Shown here in pieces: positions 1 through 5,328 of a DNA stretch of 5,378 nucleotides (positions are counted from its first letter, which is position 1; each line of letters starts with the position of its first letter). The notes under the pieces are model-generated. The model searched no databases. It had not been told where the DNA came from and saw only the letters and a program-made list of their open reading frames with translations. A program made the translations under genes and the position numbers. The stretch covers positions 33,839 to 39,216 of the forward strand of contig JAAXIL010000133.1 in NCBI GenBank assembly GCA_012270355.1, in the 5' to 3' direction. This stretch comes from Psychrobacter sp. (GTDB taxonomy: Bacteria > Pseudomonadota > Gammaproteobacteria > Pseudomonadales > Moraxellaceae).

Positions 1-1
1 C

Positions 2-910
2 ATTGGGCAAGTGCATCGAGCAACCTTGCCCAATGGCGAGCGGGTGGTGGTCAAAGTGCAATATCCTGACGTGGATAAAAATCTTGATAGCGACCTAAAA
101 CAAGTGCGACTGGCATTAAAAATGACGGGCGTACTGAACATGAGCCGTGAGCTACAAGACCAAATTTTTAGCGAAATTCGCACCAGCCTGATTGATGAAT
201 TGGATTATGTCAAAGAAGCCCAAAACCTTGCGGTGTTCGGAGCGTTTCATGCTGATGATAAGGGGCTGATTATCCCAACCGTCATCGATAGCCATTCGAG
301 CAAACGCATCTTAACCTTAAGTGAAGAGATGGGCGAGAGCTTAGAGACGGCTGCCACATGGGACAATGCCATTAAGCAAAAGATTGCCACTCGCTTATTC
401 CATTTTAGTGCTGGGCAATTGTTTGAGCTGTATCGGATGCACTGTGACCCGCATCCAGGTAATTTTGCGTTCCGCCCTGATGGTAGTGTGGTGGCGTATG
501 ACTTTGGTGGTATTCGCACGTATAGCGATGCCGAAGTGCAATTGTTTAAACGCTTTGTGCGTCATGCGGTTAAAGGTGACGTGACGGCGTTAGAGCAAGA
601 CCTTGTTGCCCTAGGCATTCGCCGCGAGGATGACGTGGATATTGACCCTAAATATTATCAAGACTGGCTTGCCATTGGACTCAAACCGTTGTCCATCCCC
701 CCGCATCACATTGGTAATTTTGATTTTGCAACCAGTGACGTACATTTTTTAGCCATTGAGCAAGCCAAACAAGGCTTAAAATACTTTCGTCAATTTCAAC
801 CTTCTGCCACTACCATGATGGTAGATCGCACGGTATCAGGTCAATATTGGAACTTAGTCAACTTGGGCGTGGACATTGATTTAAGCCCATTGGTTGAGCA
901 GTATCTATAA
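2..910 (+). CDS. AarF/ABC1/UbiB-family atypical protein kinase, 5'-truncated by the window edge
   Basis: The frame is open from the first bases, and its opening residues (I-G-Q-V-H-R-A) are the interior A/S-I-G-Q-V-H-x-A motif of the ABC1/UbiB fold. The true start is therefore upstream and the GTG at 11 is not a start. In the 302 visible residues I see the ATP-binding lysine in VVVKVQYP (Lys18), the E-L-D-Y-x-x-E-A-x-N motif (about 67-75), the catalytic-loop DPHPGN (149-154) and the metal-binding DFG (167-169). These are the hallmarks of the family. Members work in ubiquinone/isoprenoid-lipid metabolism or as ATPases of unknown substrate. The C-terminus (to Leu302) is helical and acidic and lacks the paired transmembrane helices that end classical UbiB. 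A soluble ABC1-family paralogue is therefore more likely than UbiB itself, so I give no symbol. The family's usual length suggests that roughly 130-150 residues are missing. No rho-independent terminator is evident after the TAA. Confidence 0.93.
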   Translation: MGQVHRATLPNGERVVVKVQYPDVDKNLDSDLKQVRLALKMTGVLNMSRELQDQIFSEIRTSLIDELDYVKEAQNLAVFGAFHADDKGLIIPTVIDSHSSKRILTLSEEMGESLETAATWDNAIKQKIATRLFHFSAGQLFELYRMHCDPHPGNFAFRPDGSVVAYDFGGIRTYSDAEVQLFKRFVRHAVKGDVTALEQDLVALGIRREDDVDIDPKYYQDWLAIGLKPLSIPPHHIGNFDFATSDVHFLAIEQAKQGLKYFRQFQPSATTMMVDRTVSGQYWNLVNLGVDIDLSPLVEQYL

Positions 911-939
911 GGTAAGAATAGATTCACTTAGGGCGGTGT

Positions 940-1018
940 TTATACCACAATCTTTCAGTCTCCTAAAAGCTACCTGCAAAGCCATGCTGAAAGCCAAGGC
1001 AGAAGCAAATTGGTATAA
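940..1018. repeat. Nested inverted repeat, possible MITE/IS remnant or structured RNA
   Basis: The outer arms are TTATACCA (940-947) and TGGTATAA (1011-1018), a perfect 8/8 complement. Inside them are CTTTCAG (952-958) and CTGAAAG (987-993), a perfect 7/7 complement. The spacing between outer and inner arms is asymmetric (4 versus 17 nt), and the central loop is 28 nt. There is no T-run after the right arm, so this is not a standard intrinsic terminator. Short elements with terminal inverted repeats are a natural explanation, as is an RNA structure in the tail of the upstream transcript. I cannot identify a specific family. Confidence 0.4.
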
Positions 1019-1131
1019 GGCAATAGAATAAAGATGAACAGTCGTACTTCGAGCGAGACTAATAACATGCCAGTTTTGTTATGTGCGGGCTATATGCGAG
1101 ACGTGATTATGGTTATTCTATATTTTTTTAT

Positions 1132-1159
1132 TTTACAAAAAAGTATAGCAAGCTACACT
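1132..1159 (+). promoter_or_regulatory. Candidate sigma-70 promoter of the ArsR-type repressor gene
   Basis: TTTACA at 1132-1137 matches the -35 consensus TTGACA at 5 of 6 positions. TACACT at 1154-1159 matches the -10 consensus TATAAT at 4 of 6. The spacer is 16 nt and lies within a locally very AT-rich stretch. Transcription would start near 1166, giving a 5' leader of about 26 nt before the ATG at 1192. That leader contains no clear Shine-Dalgarno sequence. The -10 is only moderate, so this is a reasoned prediction from consensus. Confidence 0.45.
1142..1159. promoter_or_regulatory. Candidate operator for the ArsR-type repressor (autoregulation)
   Basis: AGTATAGC-AA-GCTACACT is an inverted repeat with 7 of 8 arm positions paired and a 2-bp centre. 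It fills the spacer and overlaps the proposed -10, where a bound dimer would block RNA polymerase. Dimeric ArsR-family repressors, including BigR and SqrR, commonly bind imperfect AT-rich palindromes at their own promoters. Assigning this palindrome to the adjacent gene is inference from position and symmetry. Confidence 0.42.
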
Positions 1160-1191
1160 AGGGCACATTTCATTTCCCTATCGACTGTTTG

Positions 1192-1521
1192 ATGAACCGA
1201 ACCTCTGAAGCTGTTTTAACCACGCTAACACCTGACTTTGAGCAACTCAAAGAGAATGGTATCCAAGCGTCGCAATTGCTAAAATCACTAGCCAACCCTG
1301 ACCGTCTGATGTTGCTTTGTCAGTTAGTGCAAGGCGAAGCTTGCGTGAGCGAACTTGAAACATTGACAGGCATCACCCAGCCAAGCCTATCGCAACAGCT
1401 AGGTATTTTGCGGGATAAGGGGTTGGTTACTACCCGCCGAGAAGGGCGACTAATTTATTACTCTATCGATAGCGACGATGCCTTGGCGGTGATGCAAGTG
1501 TTGTATGAGCAATTTTGTTAA
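1192..1521 (+). CDS. ArsR-family winged-helix repressor, BigR/SqrR-like (persulfide/redox sensing)
   Basis: This 109-aa protein has the compact ArsR/SmtB fold. A helical N-terminus is followed by the S-L-A-N-P-D-R-L-x-L-L helix (32-42), a helix-turn-helix around 52-79 with recognition-helix signature TQPSLSQQLGILRDKGLV, and a beta-wing (TTRREGRLIYYSI, 80-92). The metal-site motif ELCVCDL of ArsR/SmtB/CadC is absent: the matching segment reads EACVSELE, with only Cys51. The protein instead carries Cys43 in the second helix and Cys109 as its last residue. Their 66-residue spacing equals that of the sensing pairs of BigR (Cys42/Cys108) and SqrR (Cys41/Cys107), which form disulfide or polysulfide bridges that release DNA. 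I infer a sulfide/persulfide-responsive repressor. The ATG at 1192 is preferred over the TTG immediately before it. No good Shine-Dalgarno sequence is seen. The gene converges on cydC with a 58-bp gap and no obvious terminator between them. The usual partners (rhodanese, persulfide dioxygenase) are not in the window. Confidence 0.9.
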   Translation: MNRTSEAVLTTLTPDFEQLKENGIQASQLLKSLANPDRLMLLCQLVQGEACVSELETLTGITQPSLSQQLGILRDKGLVTTRREGRLIYYSIDSDDALAVMQVLYEQFC

Positions 1522-1579
1522 CCTGATTTAGCGGATACTTAAGAAGCCGTATTGATTGAGATTTCTTGACATATTGACG

Positions 1580-3391
1580 CTATCCAATCACCAACCTATT
1601 ACACTCTGTAATCAATTCATCCCACGTTTGATGGCTCACAATGACCAAAAGCCCTGTTTGCTGATGAGCTTTGAGCGACTGCCAAACCTGATGGCGGGTC
1701 GCTTCATCAAGCCCTGCAAAGGGTTCATCCAGAAGCATCACCTGCCTTGGTTTAAGAAGCAGGCGGGCAAGAGCAATACGGCGAGCTTGTCCACCACTCA
1801 CCGCCATGCCATATTCGCCAAGCGGGGTCGCAAGCCCTTGTGGTAAATTATGAACCCAGTTGGCTAACCCCACTTGTTTGAGTACCGTCATCAATTCGGC
1901 ATCCGTCGCATCTGCCTTGCCGAGGCGTAAATTTACTGCCAATGTTTGGTCAAAAATGTCGAGCTGTTGCCCCAAATAGCCAAGTTGGTCTTGCCAGTCG
2001 TAGCTGTGCCACGGTTGACCATTTAGAGTGATTTCACCCGCCAATAATGGCAACTCACCTGCCAGCATTTGCAGTAGCGTGGTTTTGCCACTACCTGAAG
2101 TCCCTTGAACTAATAAGGGTTTACCACTGTTGATAGTGGCATCAATGTTCGTTGCCCCAGCGATGGCATCAGCAAATTTTGCACTCACGCCTTTTAAGGT
2201 TGCCTGCAAAGGGGCATCAAGTGGTATCGGCTGAGTTGGCAAAGTAATCCTGTCGTTTAACGTGCTGTCGTTTAACACGCTATTGTTAGACATGCCATCG
2301 CTCAACACAGCGTTATCGTCAATCAAACCGCTGACCAACGCATTAAGACGGTTTTTTGCTCCCACACTATTGCCCCATGCCAAATAATGTTGACCGAGAG
2401 GAATAAGAATTTCGCCAAGTCCTAATAGCCCTAAAATCAGGGCAAGCAATAGCGGAATACTTATCGGCAATTTGGGAATGTTGGAATTAAGATTCGGGGC
2501 AAGTATCTCGGTCGTGATGGCGGTAAAAATTGCCGTTAGAATGAGTAAAATGGTCGCAAACAGTGCCAGTTGAATACTGGTTTTTAATCTGCCTTGTGTT
2601 TTATTAATTGCACGCTCTGCCTCAAGGTGAGCGTCATCCCAAGCCAAAAAGGCTTGGGACTGTGGTTGCCATTGTTGCCACAAAATCAAATGGGTCAGAA
2701 TCGACAACGGTTGAAGCAGAGCTTGCCGACGCTTTTCTGCCATGTCTGCCAATCGTTTAGCAAAGCTGGTTTTGGTGAGAGCCACCCCGATGGGCAATAC
2801 AACCGCCATTAGCATCAAAAAGCAAATGAACAATTTTTGCATCGTCGCTAACGGCAACAGCCACCACAGCAACCCTGCCAAGCAAAGCGTTGCTATCACC
2901 GCAAACAACCAAGGCGACACCACTCTAAGTACAAATTCATCCAATCGGTCAATGTCACTCACCAAACGGTGCATCTGTTGAGCGGAGCTGAGTGTCTGCC
3001 GTTGAGCGTACAATGGCTCGTTAGCCAGTCGAGAAAAAAAGGTAAGCCGTAAGTCTTTGAGCAAAGCGAATACGGCATGATGCGACACCATGAGTTCGCC
3101 ATATCGTCCTGCCGTCCGCATCATAGCAAGCATTCGAATGACGGCGGCTGGCATCATATAATTAAAAGCGTGCGAGCCGAGTGCCACCATGCCTGCCAAC
3201 GCCGCCGCACTGATGAACCATCCCGACACCATCAATAGTCCCAATACGGCGAACACCGTTAGCAAACCCAGTCCCCACGAAATCAACCACAAATCAAACG
3301 AGGGTTTGATCAGGTCACGCAAGCGAAACACCGGGTTAGTGGGCTTTGGTGTATGTTTATCCGCCTTGTGAAACTGAGCCATCTCTTTCAT
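1580..3391 (-). CDS. cydC: CydC, ABC transporter subunit of the cytochrome bd assembly factor CydDC
   Basis: This 603-aa protein joins a six-helix membrane domain (about 37-58, 60-90, 160-182, 185-208, 272-297, 308-335) to a nucleotide-binding domain. The latter has Walker A GTSGSGKTT (430-438), Q-loop Gln475, signature VSGGQ (531-535, V for the usual L), Walker B VMLLDEP (551-557), D-loop LDEA and H-loop His587. SGWFISAAALAG (56-67), AFNYMMPA (75-82) and RTAGRYGELMVSHH (92-105) are specific to CydC. With CydD it forms an inner-membrane heterodimer required for cytochrome bd maturation, described as a cysteine/glutathione exporter and, from structures, a haem transporter. His104 aligns with E. 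coli His85, reported as a haem ligand, while the nearby Arg81 is Leu100 here. The start overlaps the cydD stop (ATGA), with GGGGG 6 nt upstream as ribosome-binding site. The linker (about 355-395) contains a pentapeptide microrepeat. The protein ends 16 residues after the H-loop, about 27 short of E. coli CydC. Confidence 0.93.
   Translation of the reverse strand: MKEMAQFHKADKHTPKPTNPVFRLRDLIKPSFDLWLISWGLGLLTVFAVLGLLMVSGWFISAAALAGMVALGSHAFNYMMPAAVIRMLAMMRTAGRYGELMVSHHAVFALLKDLRLTFFSRLANEPLYAQRQTLSSAQQMHRLVSDIDRLDEFVLRVVSPWLFAVIATLCLAGLLWWLLPLATMQKLFICFLMLMAVVLPIGVALTKTSFAKRLADMAEKRRQALLQPLSILTHLILWQQWQPQSQAFLAWDDAHLEAERAINKTQGRLKTSIQLALFATILLILTAIFTAITTEILAPNLNSNIPKLPISIPLLLALILGLLGLGEILIPLGQHYLAWGNSVGAKNRLNALVSGLIDDNAVLSDGMSNNSVLNDSTLNDRITLPTQPIPLDAPLQATLKGVSAKFADAIAGATNIDATINSGKPLLVQGTSGSGKTTLLQMLAGELPLLAGEITLNGQPWHSYDWQDQLGYLGQQLDIFDQTLAVNLRLGKADATDAELMTVLKQVGLANWVHNLPQGLATPLGEYGMAVSGGQARRIALARLLLKPRQVMLLDEPFAGLDEATRHQVWQSLKAHQQTGLLVIVSHQTWDELITECNRLVIG
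2246..2305 (-). repeat. Degenerate 15-bp tandem repeat in the CydC linker (four pentapeptide units)
   Basis: CydC residues 363-382 read as four units: LSDGM, SNNSV, LNDST and LNDRI. In DNA the last two units share a perfect 12-bp repeat, CTGTCGTTTAAC, at 2250-2261 and 2265-2276 on the plus strand. The other two units keep about 8 of those 12 bases at the same 15-bp period. The array lies in the flexible connector between membrane and ATPase domains, where in-frame copy-number change would be tolerated. Confidence 0.7.
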
Positions 3392-5328
3392 ATCACACCC
3401 CCAACCGTAAACTCGTTCACGTCGTCAGTGCCATTAGCTTTTTCATTAGGCATTAGAGATTGAGTCTCATGTAGATGAGCATCGGGCAGAGAATCTGTTA
3501 AGTTGGTGGGGGCTGGTAGATGAATGCGGTCGTCAAGCCAGGTCAAAGTTTCATGATGATGCGTCACCCAAAGCACGGTCTTGCCCTGACTCACCTGCTC
3601 TAACACGCCATGCAACGCTTGAGCGGTATCGGGATCGAGGTGCTCGGTAGGTTCATCCAATAGCCATAGGCTTGCTTTTTGTAGCAAAAGCTGGGCAATG
3701 CCTAGCCGTTGTTGTTGACCACCCGACAAACCTCGCCCACGCTCACCGAGCAAAGTGTCTAGTCCTGTTGGCAACTGACGCAATACGTCTGCCAACTGCA
3801 CTGCCTCAAGCACCTCCCACAATTCGGCATCGCTCGCATAGGGTTTTGCCAGTCGCAAATTATCACCAATGCTCATCGGCATTAACGCCACTTGTTGTGA
3901 CAAATAGCCAAGATGGTCACGGTAGGCGGTCAAAAGTGCGTCTTCTTTGAGTTTAGATAAATCAAAATCACCCGTTGGCGTGCGTAGCGTCACTTTTCCA
4001 CTCACCGTGTCCATACCGTCGCTAAAGCCCATGAGGGCTTGCAATAAGCTGGATTTGCCACTACCACTGTCGCCCGTGATGGCTACTCTTTGCCCTGATT
4101 CAACCCTAAAACTGACGGGGACAAGACGCACTCGCCCGCCAAGTCCAGTCATGCTTAATTGCTCTGCCACAACCGAAAAAGGCGTTTCAAAAGTGGCGAA
4201 TTGACGGTCAGGATTGACCACCACGGATGGACTGGCAAGCGGTTCAGTGTGTGGTTCAATGTATGATGAAGTCGAGTGCGGACTATGCAGCTTACCCCCC
4301 GCCTTTAAGATGGGCAACACACTTTGCATCGCACCTTCGGCTTGAGCTTTGGCATGATAATCCGAACCCAGTTGACGTAAGGGGGCATAAAACTCAGGGG
4401 CAAGTAGCAAAATAAACAACGCCCCAAAATATGGCACCGGCACGACATTTTTTTGCCAAGGTAAAATACCCATCAAACCAAAGCCCAAATACACGGCAGT
4501 CAAAGCGATGCACAACGCCGCCAAAAATTCCAATGCCGCCCCATTCAAAAATGCAATTTTTAGCACATCCATCGTGCGGTGACGATACCCTTCACTACTG
4601 TTTGCCAAATCTCGCTGTGCCGTGTCCGTCGCTTGCAGTCGTTTAAGCGTTGTCATGCCTCGCACCCAATCTAAAAACCGTCCACTCAATTGTGACATGG
4701 CGGCAAATTGCTCGGCACTTTTGCGAGCGGTCAAATGCCCAATCAAAATCATAAACACGGGCACGAGCGGTGCGGTGAGTAGCAAAATACCTGCCGCCAC
4801 CCAACTTTGCGAAGCCACCGCCAGCAAAATCAGCACAGGCGTACTCACCGTTACCATTTTTTGCACCGCAAATCGGCTGATATAGCCATCCAACGCTTCA
4901 GTCTGCTCAATAATCTGACTGGACAAACTGCCATCGCTACCAAAGCGATGTCGTGCCGTTCCGAGGTTCGCCATTGCCATCAACAAATCTGCTCGAAGCG
5001 ACTGCCTGACTTTGACGCTGGCTTGAAATCCGAGCTTATCTCGTATGAGCCCAAACCATGGACGAGTCACAAAGCACACCGCAAGCCCCATCAGCCACAG
5101 TTGCCAATGCTGTTGTATGGCTTGGTATGACACGGTTTGTAATGACGGATTTGGTTGAGCAAATTGAAGCGTCAATAGATGACTAAACAGCATCGCCAGT
5201 AGCCACATTTGCCCAATCAATAGCACCGTATTCATCACACTCATGAGCCATGCCAACCTCAGCGTTTTTTGCACAGGTTGTAGCAAGGTTTTTAGTAACT
5301 GTTTTTCGTCGGAGTTTAGGGTAGGCAT
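3388..5328 (-). CDS. cydD: CydD, ABC transporter subunit of the cytochrome bd assembly factor CydDC
   Basis: This 646-aa protein is the first gene of the cydDC operon. Its membrane domain has six hydrophobic helices (about 25-56, 74-96, 155-178, 179-200, 260-288, 298-316). The ATPase domain has Walker A GDSGSGKSS (419-427), Q-loop Gln478, signature LSGGQ (534-538), Walker B LWLLDEP (554-560), D-loop LDPD and H-loop His590. Segments LSGRFLDWVRGMTTLK (214-229), RTMDVLKIAFLNGAALEF (251-268) and LAPEFYAPLRQLGSDYHAKAQA (309-330) match CydD rather than CydC or lipid exporters such as MsbA. It pairs with CydC to supply the periplasmic redox or haem environment needed to mature cytochrome bd. It is about 58 residues longer than the 588-aa E. 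coli protein, through a low-complexity linker (343-380) and a polar, acidic C-terminal tail (about 606-646). The ATG at 5328 is the first start after an in-frame TAA upstream. The ribosome-binding site is poor, since AGAG directly abuts the ATG. cydAB is not in view. Confidence 0.94.
   Translation of the reverse strand: MPTLNSDEKQLLKTLLQPVQKTLRLAWLMSVMNTVLLIGQMWLLAMLFSHLLTLQFAQPNPSLQTVSYQAIQQHWQLWLMGLAVCFVTRPWFGLIRDKLGFQASVKVRQSLRADLLMAMANLGTARHRFGSDGSLSSQIIEQTEALDGYISRFAVQKMVTVSTPVLILLAVASQSWVAAGILLLTAPLVPVFMILIGHLTARKSAEQFAAMSQLSGRFLDWVRGMTTLKRLQATDTAQRDLANSSEGYRHRTMDVLKIAFLNGAALEFLAALCIALTAVYLGFGLMGILPWQKNVVPVPYFGALFILLLAPEFYAPLRQLGSDYHAKAQAEGAMQSVLPILKAGGKLHSPHSTSSYIEPHTEPLASPSVVVNPDRQFATFETPFSVVAEQLSMTGLGGRVRLVPVSFRVESGQRVAITGDSGSGKSSLLQALMGFSDGMDTVSGKVTLRTPTGDFDLSKLKEDALLTAYRDHLGYLSQQVALMPMSIGDNLRLAKPYASDAELWEVLEAVQLADVLRQLPTGLDTLLGERGRGLSGGQQQRLGIAQLLLQKASLWLLDEPTEHLDPDTAQALHGVLEQVSQGKTVLWVTHHHETLTWLDDRIHLPAPTNLTDSLPDAHLHETQSLMPNEKANGTDDVNEFTVGGVI
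3398..3402 (-). promoter_or_regulatory. Ribosome-binding site of cydC inside the end of cydD
   Basis: On the minus strand GGGGG precedes the cydC ATG by 6 nt and lies within the last codons of cydD (Val-Gly-Gly-Val-Ile). It supports the ATG at 3391 over the internal Met4. Together with the ATGA overlap at 3388-3391 it implies translational coupling, as expected for subunits of a 1:1 heterodimer. Confidence 0.6.
4240..4263 (-). repeat. Tandem 12-bp duplication in the CydD linker (YIEP-HTEP)
   Basis: On the plus strand GGTTCAGTGTGT (4241-4252) is followed directly by GGTTCAATGTAT (4253-4264), identical at 10 of 12 positions. In CydD it gives the adjacent tetrapeptides YIEP and HTEP (356-363), within the low-complexity connector between the membrane and ATPase domains. 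It looks like an old slippage duplication. Confidence 0.55.

Larger units (their letters stand above)
911..1191. other. Intergenic region between the ABC1 kinase gene and the ArsR-type repressor gene
   Basis: This 281-bp stretch has no well-supported gene. Its first part (940-1018) holds a nested inverted repeat, and its last 70 bp are strongly AT-rich and promoter-like. A weak imperfect dyad (arms AGTC/GACT) lies at 1040-1060. A 52-codon open frame (ATG 1034, TGA 1190-1192) overlaps the repressor start as TGATG. It has no convincing ribosome-binding site and its hydrophobic stretch comes from T-rich DNA, so it is treated as a candidate only. The hexamer AGAATA flanks the inverted repeat at 915-920 and 1025-1030, which may be chance. 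Confidence 0.6.

Noticed and set aside
1189..1191. TTG as an upstream start of the ArsR-type repressor
   Set aside because: It adds one residue directly before an ATG, has no ribosome-binding site of its own, and the ATG is the usual choice. The ATG also gives cysteine numbering close to that of BigR and SqrR.
1230..1400. Classical metal-sensing (As/Zn/Cd) role for the ArsR-family protein
   Set aside because: The ELCVCDL-type CxC motif is replaced by EACVSELE with a single cysteine, and no metal-resistance gene is adjacent.
1522..1579. Bidirectional terminator between the converging repressor and cydC genes
   Set aside because: Only a weak 6-bp TGATTG/CAATCA pair (1553-1558, 1585-1590) with a 26-nt loop is present, without a GC-rich stem or T-run.
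1550..1582. Recent frameshift or nonsense truncation at the end of cydC
   Set aside because: None of the three downstream reading frames continues with the conserved C-terminal G-x-I-x-E-x-G segment, so there is no broken remainder to rejoin.
1556..1846. 96-codon open frame on the plus strand
   Set aside because: It is antisense to the conserved cydC ATPase motifs (signature, Walker B, H-loop) and is a shadow of that gene.
3672..3950. 92-codon open frame on the plus strand
   Set aside because: It is antisense to the cydD signature and Q-loop region, with no independent coding evidence.
4807..5130. 107-codon open frame on the plus strand
   Set aside because: It lies wholly antisense to conserved cydD membrane-domain sequence, and its Arg/His/Ser/Gln-rich translation resembles no recognisable protein.
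3388..5328. MsbA-like lipid exporter or CydC identity for the 646-aa ABC protein
   Set aside because: The LAPEFYAPLRQLGSDYHAKAQA segment and operon order before cydC match CydD, and the CydC-specific SGWF/FNYM segments are in the second gene instead.
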